Position numbers and translations under genes: made by a program. A stretch of DNA of 40,195 nucleotides, taken from Gemmatimonadota bacterium (GTDB lineage Bacteria; Gemmatimonadota; Gemmatimonadetes; Gemmatimonadales; Gemmatimonadaceae). The notes under the pieces are model-generated. The model was not told the origin of the DNA and made no database searches. It worked only from the letters and a program-made list of their open reading frames with translations. The stretch covers positions 1 through 40,195 of the forward strand of contig JACQBG010000014.1 of assembly GCA_016194585.1 (NCBI GenBank). Reading direction: 5' to 3'. The first letter of the stretch is position 1; every line of letters begins with the position of its first letter. Positions 1 to 9,602 of this stretch are shown piece after piece.

Positions 1-1
1 C

Positions 2-820
2 GCGATCGCCGACACGGATGGCGGCGCGGGCGAGGCGCGGGTGTACCGCGCCGCCCCGCTCGAGCGCTCGCGGCTCCCCGAGCTGTTCCGCGACGACCTC
101 GTGCGCGAGGACGTGGTCACGTTCGACGACGCGACGGGCGCCGTGCGGGCCGTGTCGCGCGAGCGGCTCGGAACGCTCGTGCTCGCGGAGCGCCCGCAGC
201 GGGAGCCGGACGCCGCGGCGATCCGTGCCGCGCTGCTCGACGTGGTGCGCCGCGAGGGGATCGGTTCGCTGCCGTGGAACGACGAGGCGCGGCGCGTGCG
301 CGACCGGATGACCTTCGTGCGGTCGCTCGACACGAGCTGGCCGGACGTCTCGGACGACGCGCTGACCGCCGACCTCGACGCGTGGCTCGCCCCGCATCTC
401 GACGGCGTGACGCGAAAGGCGGCGCTCGCGAAGCTCGACCTCGTCTCGCTCCTGCTCGGCCGACTCGACTCGAAGCGACGCGCCGCGCTCGACGAGCTCG
501 CGCCCACGCATCTGCAGGTGCCGAGCGGCTCGCGCATCGCCGTCGATTACGCCGATCCGGCGAGCCCCGTGCTCGCGGTGCGGCTGCAGGAGCTGTTCGG
601 CGCCACCGACACGCCGCGGGTCGGCGGGGGACGCGTGCCGGTCACCCTCCACCTGCTCTCCCCGGCGCACCGCCCCGTGCAGGTGACGCGCGACCTCGCG
701 GGCTTCTGGCGCGGCAGCTATTTCGAGGTGCGGAAGGACCTGCGCGGCCGGTATCCCAGGCACTTCTGGCCCGAGGATCCGCTGCAGGCGGCGCCGACCC
801 CGAGAGCGAAGCCCAGGTGA
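2..820 (+). CDS. hrpB: ATP-dependent RNA helicase HrpB, C-terminal part (5' end outside window)
   Basis: The reading frame is open from the window edge, so only about the last 272 residues of a protein of roughly 820-850 residues are present; the DEAD/DEAH helicase core is missing. What remains matches the HrpB C-terminal domain: a stretch with APTHLQVPSGSRIAVDY, then LAVRLQELFG, LHLLSPAHRPVQVTRDL, and the closing GRYPRHFWPEDP, which I recognise as the signature end of this family. HrpB is a DEAH-box family helicase of poorly defined role, probably in RNA metabolism. A GTG at 41 lies in this frame but is internal. The next gene follows after 41 bases on the same strand with no clear terminator between them. 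Confidence 0.93.
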   Translation, partial: AIADTDGGAGEARVYRAAPLERSRLPELFRDDLVREDVVTFDDATGAVRAVSRERLGTLVLAERPQREPDAAAIRAALLDVVRREGIGSLPWNDEARRVRDRMTFVRSLDTSWPDVSDDALTADLDAWLAPHLDGVTRKAALAKLDLVSLLLGRLDSKRRAALDELAPTHLQVPSGSRIAVDYADPASPVLAVRLQELFGATDTPRVGGGRVPVTLHLLSPAHRPVQVTRDLAGFWRGSYFEVRKDLRGRYPRHFWPEDPLQAAPTPRAKPR

Positions 821-861
821 GCCGAGTGTCGTTCGCGCCGCCGTACCGATAGCTTCACTCT

Positions 862-3093
862 ATGGTACAGGGGTACGCACTCGGCGCCGCACGACGGGGT
901 TCCGGCCTGGCGCTGCTCGCGCTCGCATGTGCATGGCCGTCGGCGGCGCGGGCCCAGCGGGCGTCGTGCACCGCCCGGCACCCGATGGTCGACGGGGTGT
1001 CGTTCACGGGCAACCGGCGCATCCCCTCCGGCGACCTCGCGCCGATCATCGCGACGGAGCGCACGGGGCTGTGGCGCCGGACGTTCGGGTGGAACGTGGG
1101 GCCGCTGACCTGCCTCGACACCGTCGAGTTGCGGCTCGACGCGACCCGCATCCACGACCTCTACGAGGAACGCGGCTACTTCGGCACCGCCGTGCGCGCG
1201 ACGGTCGAGCGTCATGGCGAGCGGCGCGCGCGGGTGAAGTTCATCATCGAAGAGGCCGCGGCGGTGCTGGTGGAGTCGGTGATCGTGACGGGCGTCCCGC
1301 CGGAGGCGGTGAACCTGCGCGAACTCGAGCGCCGCCTCCTCCACGCGCCCTTCGACTCGCTGGTGCGCAAGACCGTGCGCGACTCGGTGCAGGGGCTCGT
1401 GAAGGGGCGCGGCTATGCGAACGCGCTCGAGCCGATCGATTCGAGCCGCTTCGATCCGGTGACCCGTCGCGGCACGGTGCGGCTCGTCTACCGGCCGGGG
1501 CCGCTCGTGCGCGTGGGGCCGATCGTCGTCCGCTTCACCGACACGACCCGAGCGCCCGCGCTCGACGCCGACGCGGTGAAGTCGTTGCTCCGTTTCCACA
1601 CGGGGCAGCGGCTCGAACCGCGGCGCATCGCGGGGAGCCAGCGTGACCTGTACGCCTCCGAGCTCTATCGCTCCGTACGCATCGACTACGTGCCCGTCGA
1701 CAGCACCGTCGACTCGGTGTTCGTGCAGCTGACCGAGGGCGACCGGCGGCGCGCCCGCATCGGCGCAGGATGGGGCACGCTCGACTGCTTTCGCGCGCAG
1801 TCGCGCTACGTCGAGGAGAACTTCCTCAGTTCCGGGCATCGGGTGGAGTTGAACGGCCGCCTCTCGAAGATCGGCATGGCCGCGCCCCTGGGCGGCTTCT
1901 CGGGGCTGTGCGCACCGACGACGCGCGACGATCCCTTCAGCCAGGACCTGAATTACTACGCGGGCGCCACGCTCAACCTGCGCGGGTTGCTCGGCGCGAA
2001 CCTGCGGCCGGCGCTCACGCTGTTCACCGAGCGCCGCTCGGAGCCGTACGCGTACGAGCAGAAGACGGACATCGGCGCCGTGGCGTCGCTGGCGCGCGAG
2101 CTCAGCCCGCGGCTGATGGCGACGACACAATACCAATATGTGGACGCGACGACCGTCGCCGACCGCGCCGTGAGCTGCACGACGTTCGGCTTCTGCCGGC
2201 TCGAGGACCTCACGAGCTTCCTGCTGCCCAGCCCGATCCACTCCGTCAGTCTCTCCTTCGCGCGCGACCCGCTCCTGCCGACGTCCGACCCCGACCACGG
2301 CGTGCGGTGGCAGCTCGACCTCAAGTACGGCCACACCGCCATCTCGCGCACGACGCCGCTCGACTTCGGCCGCGTGCAGGGCGAGGTGGCGACCTACCGG
2401 CAGTTGAGCGAGTGGTTGGTACTCGCGTCGCGCGTGCAGGCCGGCTTCGTGTTCGCGCCGAAGGACCGGTCGGTGCTGCTGCCACCCGCCGAGCGGTTCT
2501 ATTCCGGCGGGCAGAACAGCGTGCGCGGATTCGGCCAGAACCTGCTCGGCCCCGGATCGTACATCGTCGACACGCTGGTGACGAAGACGCTGCCGGATGG
2601 GACGGTGGTGGGCGAAGTGCCGGCGACGGCGGGCTACAAGCGCATCGCGCCGAGCGGTGGCAACGCCATGTGGGTGGCGAACGTGGAACTGCGCACGCGG
2701 CGCGGGTGGCCCGCCGACCTCCTGCGATGGGCGTTCTTCGTCGACGCCGGGCAGGTGTGGAACTCGAACGACGTGTTCAGCGTGCTCAACGCGCAGCCGA
2801 AGGTGACCCCCGGCATCGGCGTGCGGCTGATGACGCCGCTCGGTCCGTTCCGCATGGACATCGGCTACAACCCCTATCCGCTCGAGGCGGGACCCGCGTT
2901 CTACGTGGTGAACGGCGACCTCGCGAAGGGGACGTTGGGCACGGTCACGTGCGTGAGCCCCGGCACGCACGATCCCATGCCCGGCAGCGGCCGGCCGGCC
3001 GCCGCGAGCTGTCCGGCGACCTTCACGCCGACCGGGCGCGGCGGCCTGCTCCCGCGCCTCGCGTTCCAGTTCAGCATCGGGAACGCCTTTTGA
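862..3093 (+). CDS. tamA: Outer-membrane Omp85 protein, TamA/BamA family
   Basis: The 743-residue product starts with a signal peptide ending near AARAQ (about residue 32). POTRA-type repeats follow over roughly residues 40-300 (for example VDGVSFTGNRRIPSGDL and LYEERGYFGTAVRA), then an Omp85 beta-barrel to the C-terminus. The protein ends in phenylalanine (SIGNAF), the usual terminal signal for barrel insertion. BamA and TamA share this architecture. The gene abuts tamB, which favours TamA, the outer-membrane half of the translocation and assembly module that inserts some outer-membrane proteins and takes part in lipid transport. The stop codon overlaps the TTG start of tamB, so translation is probably coupled. 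The ATG at 862 is chosen because a full signal peptide follows it. BamA itself remains possible. Confidence 0.85.
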   Translation: MVQGYALGAARRGSGLALLALACAWPSAARAQRASCTARHPMVDGVSFTGNRRIPSGDLAPIIATERTGLWRRTFGWNVGPLTCLDTVELRLDATRIHDLYEERGYFGTAVRATVERHGERRARVKFIIEEAAAVLVESVIVTGVPPEAVNLRELERRLLHAPFDSLVRKTVRDSVQGLVKGRGYANALEPIDSSRFDPVTRRGTVRLVYRPGPLVRVGPIVVRFTDTTRAPALDADAVKSLLRFHTGQRLEPRRIAGSQRDLYASELYRSVRIDYVPVDSTVDSVFVQLTEGDRRRARIGAGWGTLDCFRAQSRYVEENFLSSGHRVELNGRLSKIGMAAPLGGFSGLCAPTTRDDPFSQDLNYYAGATLNLRGLLGANLRPALTLFTERRSEPYAYEQKTDIGAVASLARELSPRLMATTQYQYVDATTVADRAVSCTTFGFCRLEDLTSFLLPSPIHSVSLSFARDPLLPTSDPDHGVRWQLDLKYGHTAISRTTPLDFGRVQGEVATYRQLSEWLVLASRVQAGFVFAPKDRSVLLPPAERFYSGGQNSVRGFGQNLLGPGSYIVDTLVTKTLPDGTVVGEVPATAGYKRIAPSGGNAMWVANVELRTRRGWPADLLRWAFFVDAGQVWNSNDVFSVLNAQPKVTPGIGVRLMTPLGPFRMDIGYNPYPLEAGPAFYVVNGDLAKGTLGTVTCVSPGTHDPMPGSGRPAAASCPATFTPTGRGGLLPRLAFQFSIGNAF

Positions 3094-6000
3094 ACCGGCG
3101 CGCGCGCATCGCGTGGTGGAGCGCGGGCGGCCTGGCGCTGGCGCTCGCTCTCGTCGTGGCCGTGGTGGTCGTCGCCGTCGAGACGGAGTGGGGACGCGCC
3201 TTGGCGCTCCGTGCCGTCGTCGCGCGCATCGACCTGTCGCTGGCGGGGCGCGGCACGTTGCGCGTCGCCCACCTCGACGGCGGCTTCCACCGCCCGATCG
3301 TCGCCGACTCGGTGGCGCTTCGCGACGCGAAGGGCGCGCTGGTGTTCTCGGCGACCCGTGTCGAGATCCTCAGCGACTGGTTCAGCCTCGGCGCGCTCCG
3401 CGGCCAGGTGCGCGTCGGGCGCCTGAGCGTGACGCGCCCGCTGCTGCACCTCGTGGAGGCGCGGGACGGCTCGTGGAACCTGAATCGTCTTTTCTCCTCC
3501 GGCGCGCGCGGCGCGACGGCGGGCCCGTCGACGCTCACGCTCAACTTCGACAGCATCGCCGTCACCGACGGACGCGTCGAACTGGTGCAGCCCGACACGG
3601 GGGCGAAAGGGGTGAAGCGCCGGACGTTCGACCACGTGCAGCTCGCGGCCGGCGCGACGCGCGCCGTCGATCCGGCGCATCCCGACGGCGACGCGCTCAT
3701 CCGGCAGCTCTCGTTCGCCGTCGACGCGCCGCCGTTCACGGTACGCTCGCTGCAGGGCCGCTTGCGCTGGTGGCGCGACTCGCTCGCCTTCGAGGCGCCG
3801 AGCGTGCAACTCACGGCATCGCGCGGGTCGGCGACGGGGTCGGTGGCGTGGGGGGGCAAGGGCGACCCGCGCGTGAGCGTGCGCGCCGAGATCGACCCGC
3901 TCGTGATCACCGACGTCGCGTGGATCTCGCCGCTGCTGCCGCGCTCCGGTCGTGGCCGCACGGCGCTGCACGTGTACTCGACCGGCACCCACGGCGGGTT
4001 CGCGTACGCGCTGTCGGACCTCGACCTGCGCGCGTCGCAGTCGCGCCTCACGGGATCGCTGGTGGCGTCGACCGGCGACAGTGTCGAGATCCGCGACCTG
4101 CGACTCGACGCCCGCCCCATCGACCTCGCGCTCGTCCGCGAGATCTTCGGGGCCAACCTCCCCAAGCCGCCGTGGTCGGGGTGGGTCGAGGGCACGATCC
4201 GCGGCGCGGGGGGCCCGCTCTCGGCGCTTCGGCTCGACAGCATCGCGCTGCTCTGGCACGATGCGCGCGTGACCGGCGCGACGGGGCGGCTGCAGATCGG
4301 CGGCACGATCGACGCGTCCGCCACGCCCGCCGTGATGCACGACCTCGCGATCGCGTTCTCCGATCTCGACGTGCGAACGCTCGGCGCCGTGTCGAGAGCG
4401 GCGGATTCGCTGCACGGCACACTCGACGGCCGCGTCGTGCTCGAAGGCCCCACCCCCGACTTCAAGTTCCACGACCTCGTCGTACGGCATTCCGACGGCG
4501 CCCTCGCGCGATCGCTCCTCCATGGCGAGGGACGTTTCGCGACCGACGTGAACACGCAGTGGCTCGAGGCGGCGCTCGTGCTCGACTCGATCATGCCCGG
4601 CACGCTGCTGCGCGACCGGACGACGGTGCCGCTGCGGGGCGTCCTCACAGGCACGCTCGACGCGCGGGCGACGGGCGACACCGTCGCGTTCGAGTCCCTG
4701 CTCCACGCCGGCGCGGGCACGATGCGCTTCACCGGCACGTCACTGCTCGACTCGACGCGCACGTCGCTCCACGGGCACGCCGCGCTCTCCGCGTTCGATC
4801 CGCGCACGGTCATCGCCCGGCGCGACATCCCACGGCTGTTCCTCGGCGGTCGCGCCGACGTCGATATCGAGGGGCCAGCGGCGTCGCCCGACGCGCACGT
4901 GCTCCTCGCGCTCGACACGACGAGCCGCATCGGCGGATCGCCGGTACGCTTCGGCACCGTGCGCGCCGGATTCGACAGCGCCGGGTTCCACGTCGACACG
5001 GCGGAACTGCAGGCGGCCGACTGGGAGTTGAGCGCCCGCGGGCGGCTCGCGCGCACCGGCGCGACGCACGACACACTCCTCCTGCGCGCCCGCTTCGCCG
5101 AGGCCGACTCGCTGCGCACCCTCCTGCTCGATACCGCCGGCAAGGCGCTGCTCGACACGCTGCATGGGGCGCTCACGGTCGGCGGCACGCTCATCGGCTC
5201 GCTCGACGCATTCTCGCTCGACGGACTCATCGGCGTGCACGACGCGAGCCGCGGCGCCCTGCATGTGCGCGACCTGATCGGCACCGCACGGCTCACGAAC
5301 CTGCCCGACCACGCGACGGGCACCGTCGCCGTCACCGCGAACACGGTGGGCACCGCCACGTTCCAGACGACGGGGCTCCACGCCGACGCCGCGCTCCGCG
5401 ACGGCCGCACGGCGCGCCTGCAGCTCACGGCGGAATCGGGGGACTCGCTCGGCCTGCGTCTCACCGGAGACGGCGTGCACGAGGGGGACAGCACGCAGGT
5501 GACCATCGACAGCCTGACGATGCGGGTCGGCTCGCGCCGCTGGCAGTTGCAGCAGCCCGTGGTGGCGCGGATGACGCCGGCGCTGCTCGATCTCCAACCC
5601 TTCCGCGTGGCCAGCAACTCGGGGGCGCTCATCGAGGGTCGGCTGCGCCTGCCCGACGCCGGCGACATCGCGGGGTCGGTGGTGGTCTCGAACCTCCGCT
5701 CGCCCGAGATGTCGCTCTCGGACTGGATGCCGCCCGATCTCGAATTCCGCGCGAACGCGACGCTCGCGCTCGAGGGCACGCGGAGCGCGCCGGTGATGCG
5801 GCTCGACGCGGCCGTCGACTCGCTCATGATCGGCACGCGCCACGGTCCGCGGCTCCAGGCCTCGGCGACGTATCGCGACCGGTCGGCCGACGCCGTCTTC
5901 GCGGCCGTCGACGTCGCGGGAGGCGATTCACTCCGGGTGACCGGACGCCTGCCACTCGATCTCGCGCTGCGCTCCGTCGACAAGCGCCTGCTCGACCTGC

Positions 6001-7424
6001 CGCTGGCCATCGACGCGCAGGCGTGGCGCTTCGCCCTCGGCACCCTCGACGGCGTGCTGCCGACGGTGAGCGGACTCGCGGGCCGCTTGGATGCCGACGT
6101 GCACCTCGCGGGCGACTGGCACCGGCTCGAGCCGACCGGGTCGCTGAGCGTGACGGACGGGGCGTTCGACGTGGCGCGCGCCGGCTTCGCGGCGCGGCGT
6201 CTCTCGCTCGACGCCGGCCTGCGTCCCGACAGCATCACCCTGCGCCACCTCGTCTTCGCCGACGATGCCGACGGCCGCGACACCGTCAGCGCCGCGGGCA
6301 CCCTCGTGCGGCGCGCCGGCCAGTGGCAGGTGCAGGCCACGAGCGTCGCCGACGGCTTCACCGTGATGGACGACCCGCGCCTGCTCGTCGCCGTCGCGAA
6401 CTGGCGGCTGCGCCTCGCCGGCCCGCTCAAGCAGCCGTCGCTCAGCGGCGAGATGACGCTGCCGCGCGCCGTGTTCGTGATCAACGACGCGCGGCGCGTG
6501 CGCGCCGTCCGCAACCTCGCCGCCGAGGACGAAGGGGAACTGCAGGTCGGCATGCCGATCATCTCGGGGCTTCGCGTGCAGCTCGGCAACGACGTCCGCC
6601 TCAAGTCGAGCGCGGCGAACGTGCAGCTGGCCGGCACCATCGAGATCGCCGGTCAGGTGAACAACCCGTACCTGCTCGGCGAAGTGGACGCGAGCCGCGG
6701 CACCTATCGCGTCGACCTTGGGATGCTCAAGCGCACCTTCCGCGTCGACAGCGGCACGGTGCGCGTCGCCGGCACGAAGGACCAGGCCGCGTCGCTCGAC
6801 ATCTTCGCGTCGTACATCGTGCGCGGCGACGAGTCCGACCTGAGCCGCGACGTCCACATCGACGCGCACCTCACCGGACTCTCCACGGCGCCGGTCCTCG
6901 AGCTGAGCAGCGACCTCGGCAGCGGCGTCGGGCAGAGCGAGATCATCAGCTACCTGATCTTCGGGTCCCCCAGCTTCATGCTCGACGGCCAGGGGGGATC
7001 GACCGTCAAGTCGGCGACGGCGGCCCTCGTGCCGTCGCTCGGCGGCGTGCTCGAAGGGGTGCTCGGCACCATGCTCCCGTTCTTCAGCAGCCTCCAGGTG
7101 ACGACGGTCGCCGGCAGCGGTCCGCAGAACCTGACGACCAGCCCCCTCGACGGCATCCTCAACAGCTTCGCCATCACGGGCGGGCGGCAGGTCGGTGCCG
7201 ACGGATTCCTCAACGTGTCGGGGGGCGTCTGCCGCGGCAGCCGGCTCGCGTCGACGCAGAGCCCGTCGGGGTGGGCCGGCGTGTCGCTCGAATACCGGCC
7301 GCACCTCGGGATCGGGGCGGTCGCCTCGGTCGATCCGGGGCCAAGCCCGTGCAACAGCATCGGACGCCTCTCCCGCGTGTATCAGATCGGCGTCGACGTC
7401 TTCCGCGAGTTCCGCTGGCGGTAG
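3090..7424 (+). CDS. tamB: Translocation and assembly module protein TamB (DUF490)
   Basis: About 1444 residues. A single N-terminal membrane anchor (rich in Leu, Ala and Val, residues about 12-31) follows an Arg-rich start. A long repetitive beta-rich region comes next, as in AsmA/TamB-type bridge proteins. The conserved DUF490 domain occupies roughly the last 400 residues and includes GQSEIISYLIFGSPSF, typical of the family. TamB spans the periplasm from the inner membrane to TamA in the outer membrane. The start is taken as TTG at 3090, which shares bases with the tamA stop (TTGA). No ATG or GTG lies in frame between it and the membrane segment, and the residues after TTG are basic as expected before an anchor. 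The length is close to that of TamB proteins elsewhere (about 1250-1500). Confidence 0.9.
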   Translation: MNRRARIAWWSAGGLALALALVVAVVVVAVETEWGRALALRAVVARIDLSLAGRGTLRVAHLDGGFHRPIVADSVALRDAKGALVFSATRVEILSDWFSLGALRGQVRVGRLSVTRPLLHLVEARDGSWNLNRLFSSGARGATAGPSTLTLNFDSIAVTDGRVELVQPDTGAKGVKRRTFDHVQLAAGATRAVDPAHPDGDALIRQLSFAVDAPPFTVRSLQGRLRWWRDSLAFEAPSVQLTASRGSATGSVAWGGKGDPRVSVRAEIDPLVITDVAWISPLLPRSGRGRTALHVYSTGTHGGFAYALSDLDLRASQSRLTGSLVASTGDSVEIRDLRLDARPIDLALVREIFGANLPKPPWSGWVEGTIRGAGGPLSALRLDSIALLWHDARVTGATGRLQIGGTIDASATPAVMHDLAIAFSDLDVRTLGAVSRAADSLHGTLDGRVVLEGPTPDFKFHDLVVRHSDGALARSLLHGEGRFATDVNTQWLEAALVLDSIMPGTLLRDRTTVPLRGVLTGTLDARATGDTVAFESLLHAGAGTMRFTGTSLLDSTRTSLHGHAALSAFDPRTVIARRDIPRLFLGGRADVDIEGPAASPDAHVLLALDTTSRIGGSPVRFGTVRAGFDSAGFHVDTAELQAADWELSARGRLARTGATHDTLLLRARFAEADSLRTLLLDTAGKALLDTLHGALTVGGTLIGSLDAFSLDGLIGVHDASRGALHVRDLIGTARLTNLPDHATGTVAVTANTVGTATFQTTGLHADAALRDGRTARLQLTAESGDSLGLRLTGDGVHEGDSTQVTIDSLTMRVGSRRWQLQQPVVARMTPALLDLQPFRVASNSGALIEGRLRLPDAGDIAGSVVVSNLRSPEMSLSDWMPPDLEFRANATLALEGTRSAPVMRLDAAVDSLMIGTRHGPRLQASATYRDRSADAVFAAVDVAGGDSLRVTGRLPLDLALRSVDKRLLDLPLAIDAQAWRFALGTLDGVLPTVSGLAGRLDADVHLAGDWHRLEPTGSLSVTDGAFDVARAGFAARRLSLDAGLRPDSITLRHLVFADDADGRDTVSAAGTLVRRAGQWQVQATSVADGFTVMDDPRLLVAVANWRLRLAGPLKQPSLSGEMTLPRAVFVINDARRVRAVRNLAAEDEGELQVGMPIISGLRVQLGNDVRLKSSAANVQLAGTIEIAGQVNNPYLLGEVDASRGTYRVDLGMLKRTFRVDSGTVRVAGTKDQAASLDIFASYIVRGDESDLSRDVHIDAHLTGLSTAPVLELSSDLGSGVGQSEIISYLIFGSPSFMLDGQGGSTVKSATAALVPSLGGVLEGVLGTMLPFFSSLQVTTVAGSGPQNLTTSPLDGILNSFAITGGRQVGADGFLNVSGGVCRGSRLASTQSPSGWAGVSLEYRPHLGIGAVASVDPGPSPCNSIGRLSRVYQIGVDVFREFRWR

Positions 7425-7478
7425 CGGCTGGCGGCCGACGCGAGTCCGCGACGCCCACCGCCACGCCCCGGATCGTGT

Positions 7479-7922
7479 CTACAGCTGCGACGTGCAGTTG
7501 GGGCAGCGCGTCGCGGCCATCGGGATCTGCGTCGCACAGAAGCCGCACGGCTTGGTCGTCGGCGCGGGCGCCGGCGCCGGGCGCTGGAGGCGCGCCACCA
7601 GCTTCACGATCATGAACACGCAGGCGGCGACGATCAGGAAGGAGACGGTCTGGTTGATGAACAGGCCGTAGTTCAGCGTCACCGCGCCGGCGGTCTTCGC
7701 TTCGGCGATCGACGCGTACGGCCCGACCGCCTTCGCTCCGTCCTTGAGCACGATGAACTTGTTGGCGAAGTCGATGCCACCGGTGGCGAGCCCGATCGGC
7801 GGCATCAGCACGTCCTCGACGAGCGACTTCACGATCGCCCCGAACGCCGCACCGATGATCACGCCCACGGCAAGGTCGACGACGTTGCCGCGCAGGATGA
7901 ACGCCTTGAAGTCCTTGAGCAT
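7479..7922 (-). CDS. mscL: Large-conductance mechanosensitive channel MscL with C-terminal zinc ribbon
   Basis: The 147-residue protein carries the MscL signature at its N-terminus: an amphipathic start (MLKDFKAFILRGNVVDLAVG), TM1 about residues 16-42 ending in the family DVLMPP motif, a periplasmic loop, and TM2 about residues 88-110. MscL forms a homopentameric inner-membrane pore that opens under high membrane tension and releases solutes on hypo-osmotic shock. After TM2, the usual cytoplasmic helix bundle is replaced by a Pro/Ala linker and two CxxC pairs (Cys126/129 and Cys140/143), the spacing of a zinc ribbon. A purine-rich GGAGA lies just before the ATG, and a TAGAAT hexamer at 7968-7973 (complement) could be its -10. 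The gene converges on tamB with a 54-bp gap. Confidence 0.95.
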   Translation of the reverse strand: MLKDFKAFILRGNVVDLAVGVIIGAAFGAIVKSLVEDVLMPPIGLATGGIDFANKFIVLKDGAKAVGPYASIAEAKTAGAVTLNYGLFINQTVSFLIVAACVFMIVKLVARLQRPAPAPAPTTKPCGFCATQIPMAATRCPNCTSQL

Positions 7923-8101
7923 GTCCGTTCTCCGATGGAGTGGACCCGGACGGCCGGGCCGTTCGATATTCTAGCGCCAAGTCGGCGCGGAGGGCGAGTC
8001 CTGAGGTTGTCCGCGGCGACGGGACGCCGTACGTTCGCCACGATGACCGCGGCCACTCCCGCCACTCCCGCCACGTCGGCCACCGCCGGCGCGCCCCGCG
8101 C

Positions 8102-8677
8102 ATGACCGCGGCGTTCGCGCTCGCTCAGGCGCTGGCGCTGGCGTACGCGGGTGGCATCAGCGTGTACGCGACGGTCGCCCTGCTCGGCATCTTCGAGCGA
8201 TGGGGATGGGTGAGCGGCGTCGCGTCGCCGCTCGACGCGGCGCGTTCGCCATGGGTCATCGGCCTCGCCTTCACGCTCACCGTGGTCGAGTTCGTGGCGA
8301 CGCTGGTGCCCGGCCTCGCGTCGGCGTGGGAGGCGGTGCACAGCGTCATCCGCCCGCCCGCGGCGGCGGCGCTGGCGGTGCTCGTCGCCTGGCACGGCGA
8401 CGCGTCGCTCATCCTCGCCGCGGGGCTGCTGGGCGGCGCGCTCGGTCTCGCCACGCACGCCACGAAACTCGGCGTTCGCGTCGCCATCGACACGTCGCCC
8501 GAGCCGGTCACGAACTTCGGCGCGTCGGTGGCCGAACTGACGATGGTCGCCGGCATCGTCGCGTTCGCATGGCGGCACCCTGTCGCGACGCTCGGCGTCG
8601 CGCTCGCGATGTGGGTGGGGGTGCTGCTGCTCGTGCGCACGGTGTGGCGCACGATGCGCCGCGCCGTCGCCAGCTGA
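8102..8677 (+). CDS. DUF4126 family membrane protein
   Basis: A 191-residue protein made almost wholly of hydrophobic segments, about five to six predicted membrane helices (for example residues 3-25, 45-70, 80-110 and 145-185). It resembles the DUF4126 family, including the AYAGGISVYATVALLG start and the THATKLGVRVAIDTSPEP-type loop followed by a long final helix. The function of this family is unknown. The ATG at 8102 is chosen because the family similarity begins immediately after it; upstream codons in the same frame are low-complexity. The gene is divergent from mscL and converges on the VOC gene at 8685 with a 7-bp gap, so the two stop regions nearly touch. Confidence 0.75.
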   Translation: MTAAFALAQALALAYAGGISVYATVALLGIFERWGWVSGVASPLDAARSPWVIGLAFTLTVVEFVATLVPGLASAWEAVHSVIRPPAAAALAVLVAWHGDASLILAAGLLGGALGLATHATKLGVRVAIDTSPEPVTNFGASVAELTMVAGIVAFAWRHPVATLGVALAMWVGVLLLVRTVWRTMRRAVAS

Positions 8678-8684
8678 GCCGCGC

Positions 8685-9056
8685 TCAGGAGCCGAGGCCG
8701 AACACCTCGACGAACGTGAGCACGTTGCCGTCGGGGTCGTGCACCGAGAACTCGGTGGTCCCCCACGGCTTCGCGGCGATGTCGGCGTCGGCCTGCACCA
8801 CGCCGCGTTCGCGGTAGGCGCTGTACAGCTTGCGGATCTCCGTCACCTCGATGCGGCAGGTCGACGGCACGAGCGGATCGGCGCCCTCCGGGGTCCAGAA
8901 GTGCACCTCGATCGCGTCGCGGCGCACGCCGCCGTACGAGCCGGCGTTGAACCCGAACTTGAACTCGAGCACGTCGACGTAGAAGTCGATCGCCGTGCGC
9001 ACGTTGGCGACGGGGAGCATCGGGATGCCGCGGGCGAAGTACGACGCGCTGCTCAT
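8685..9056 (-). CDS. VOC-fold (glyoxalase/bleomycin-resistance-like) protein
   Basis: 123 residues with the two beta-alpha-beta-beta-beta modules of the vicinal-oxygen-chelate fold: ARGIPMLPVANVRTAIDFYV at the N-terminus and FSVHDPDGNVLTFVEVFG at the C-terminus. The HDPDGN segment is the common VOC motif. The LGFEF-like region reads VLEFKFGFNAGSYGG, closest to bleomycin-binding-like members. The substrate cannot be read from the sequence. The ATG at 9056 is chosen because the fold begins about 10 residues later. The gene lies 26 bp after the GNAT gene on the same strand, so the two are probably cotranscribed; both families are often involved in detoxification. Confidence 0.88.
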   Translation of the reverse strand: MSSASYFARGIPMLPVANVRTAIDFYVDVLEFKFGFNAGSYGGVRRDAIEVHFWTPEGADPLVPSTCRIEVTEIRKLYSAYRERGVVQADADIAAKPWGTTEFSVHDPDGNVLTFVEVFGLGS

Positions 9057-9082
9057 GGGATGACCGGACGAGCTCGGGTGGA

Positions 9083-9520
9083 TTACAGCGGCTTCGTAAG
9101 AAAGTACTGGCACGACCCCGGCGGGAACCCCTCGAGCGTCCCGAACACGCGATAGCCGAGCTTCTCGTAGAAGGGGCGCGCCTGGTAGCCGAAGGTGTCG
9201 AGGGAGGCGTTGGTGGCTCCCTGCTCCCGCGCGTACTGCTCGGCGGCGAGCATGAGACGGGTCCCCGCCCCGGCCGACCGGTAGCCGTCGCTCACCCACA
9301 ACTTGGCCACGTACAACCACTTCCACTTGATGTGGCCGCTCAGGCCGCCGACGACCCGCCCGTCGGCGTCGCGCAGGAACACGTGCACCGGCCGCTCCCC
9401 GGAGGGTCCGACCTGCGTCACGTTGTAGGCGCGCAGCCCGTCGTGTACCGCCTGGATGTCGGCGGCGGCAGCGTCCGGTTCGACGGTCACGGTGGTCGCG
9501 GGGCGGGCGTCGTCGCTCAT
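9083..9520 (-). CDS. GNAT family N-acetyltransferase
   Basis: 145 residues with the GNAT core: a VVGGLSGHI beta strand, the VSDGYRSAGAGTRLM acetyl-CoA pyrophosphate loop (a variant of R/Q-x-x-G-x-G/A), and the closing ARPFYEKLGYRVFGTLEGFP. The end resembles acetyltransferases annotated against small molecules. The substrate is unknown. The ATG at 9520 gives a normal-length enzyme; a longer frame upstream is Arg-rich and crosses the divergent promoter region, so I reject it. The gene is divergent from the DUF1080 gene at 9603, leaving 82 bp for both promoters, and is probably cotranscribed with the VOC gene downstream. Confidence 0.9.
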   Translation of the reverse strand: MSDDARPATTVTVEPDAAAADIQAVHDGLRAYNVTQVGPSGERPVHVFLRDADGRVVGGLSGHIKWKWLYVAKLWVSDGYRSAGAGTRLMLAAEQYAREQGATNASLDTFGYQARPFYEKLGYRVFGTLEGFPPGSCQYFLTKPL

Positions 9521-9602
9521 ACCCCGGAAAGTTCTCCTTTCGCATCCCCGGGGCAAGGCGCATTTTCTGGGGACCTCAACCTTCGACCCTTTCGGAGCCT
9601 CG

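Noticed and set aside
718-2970. A 750-residue minus-strand frame over tamA and hrpB
   Set aside because: Antisense of well-supported genes; composition and lack of motifs point to a shadow.
3113-7615. A 1500-codon open frame overlapping tamB
   Set aside because: It is very rich in Arg, Ala, Gly and Pro and has no domain; such shadow frames are normal in GC-rich coding DNA. tamB in another frame has clear family motifs.
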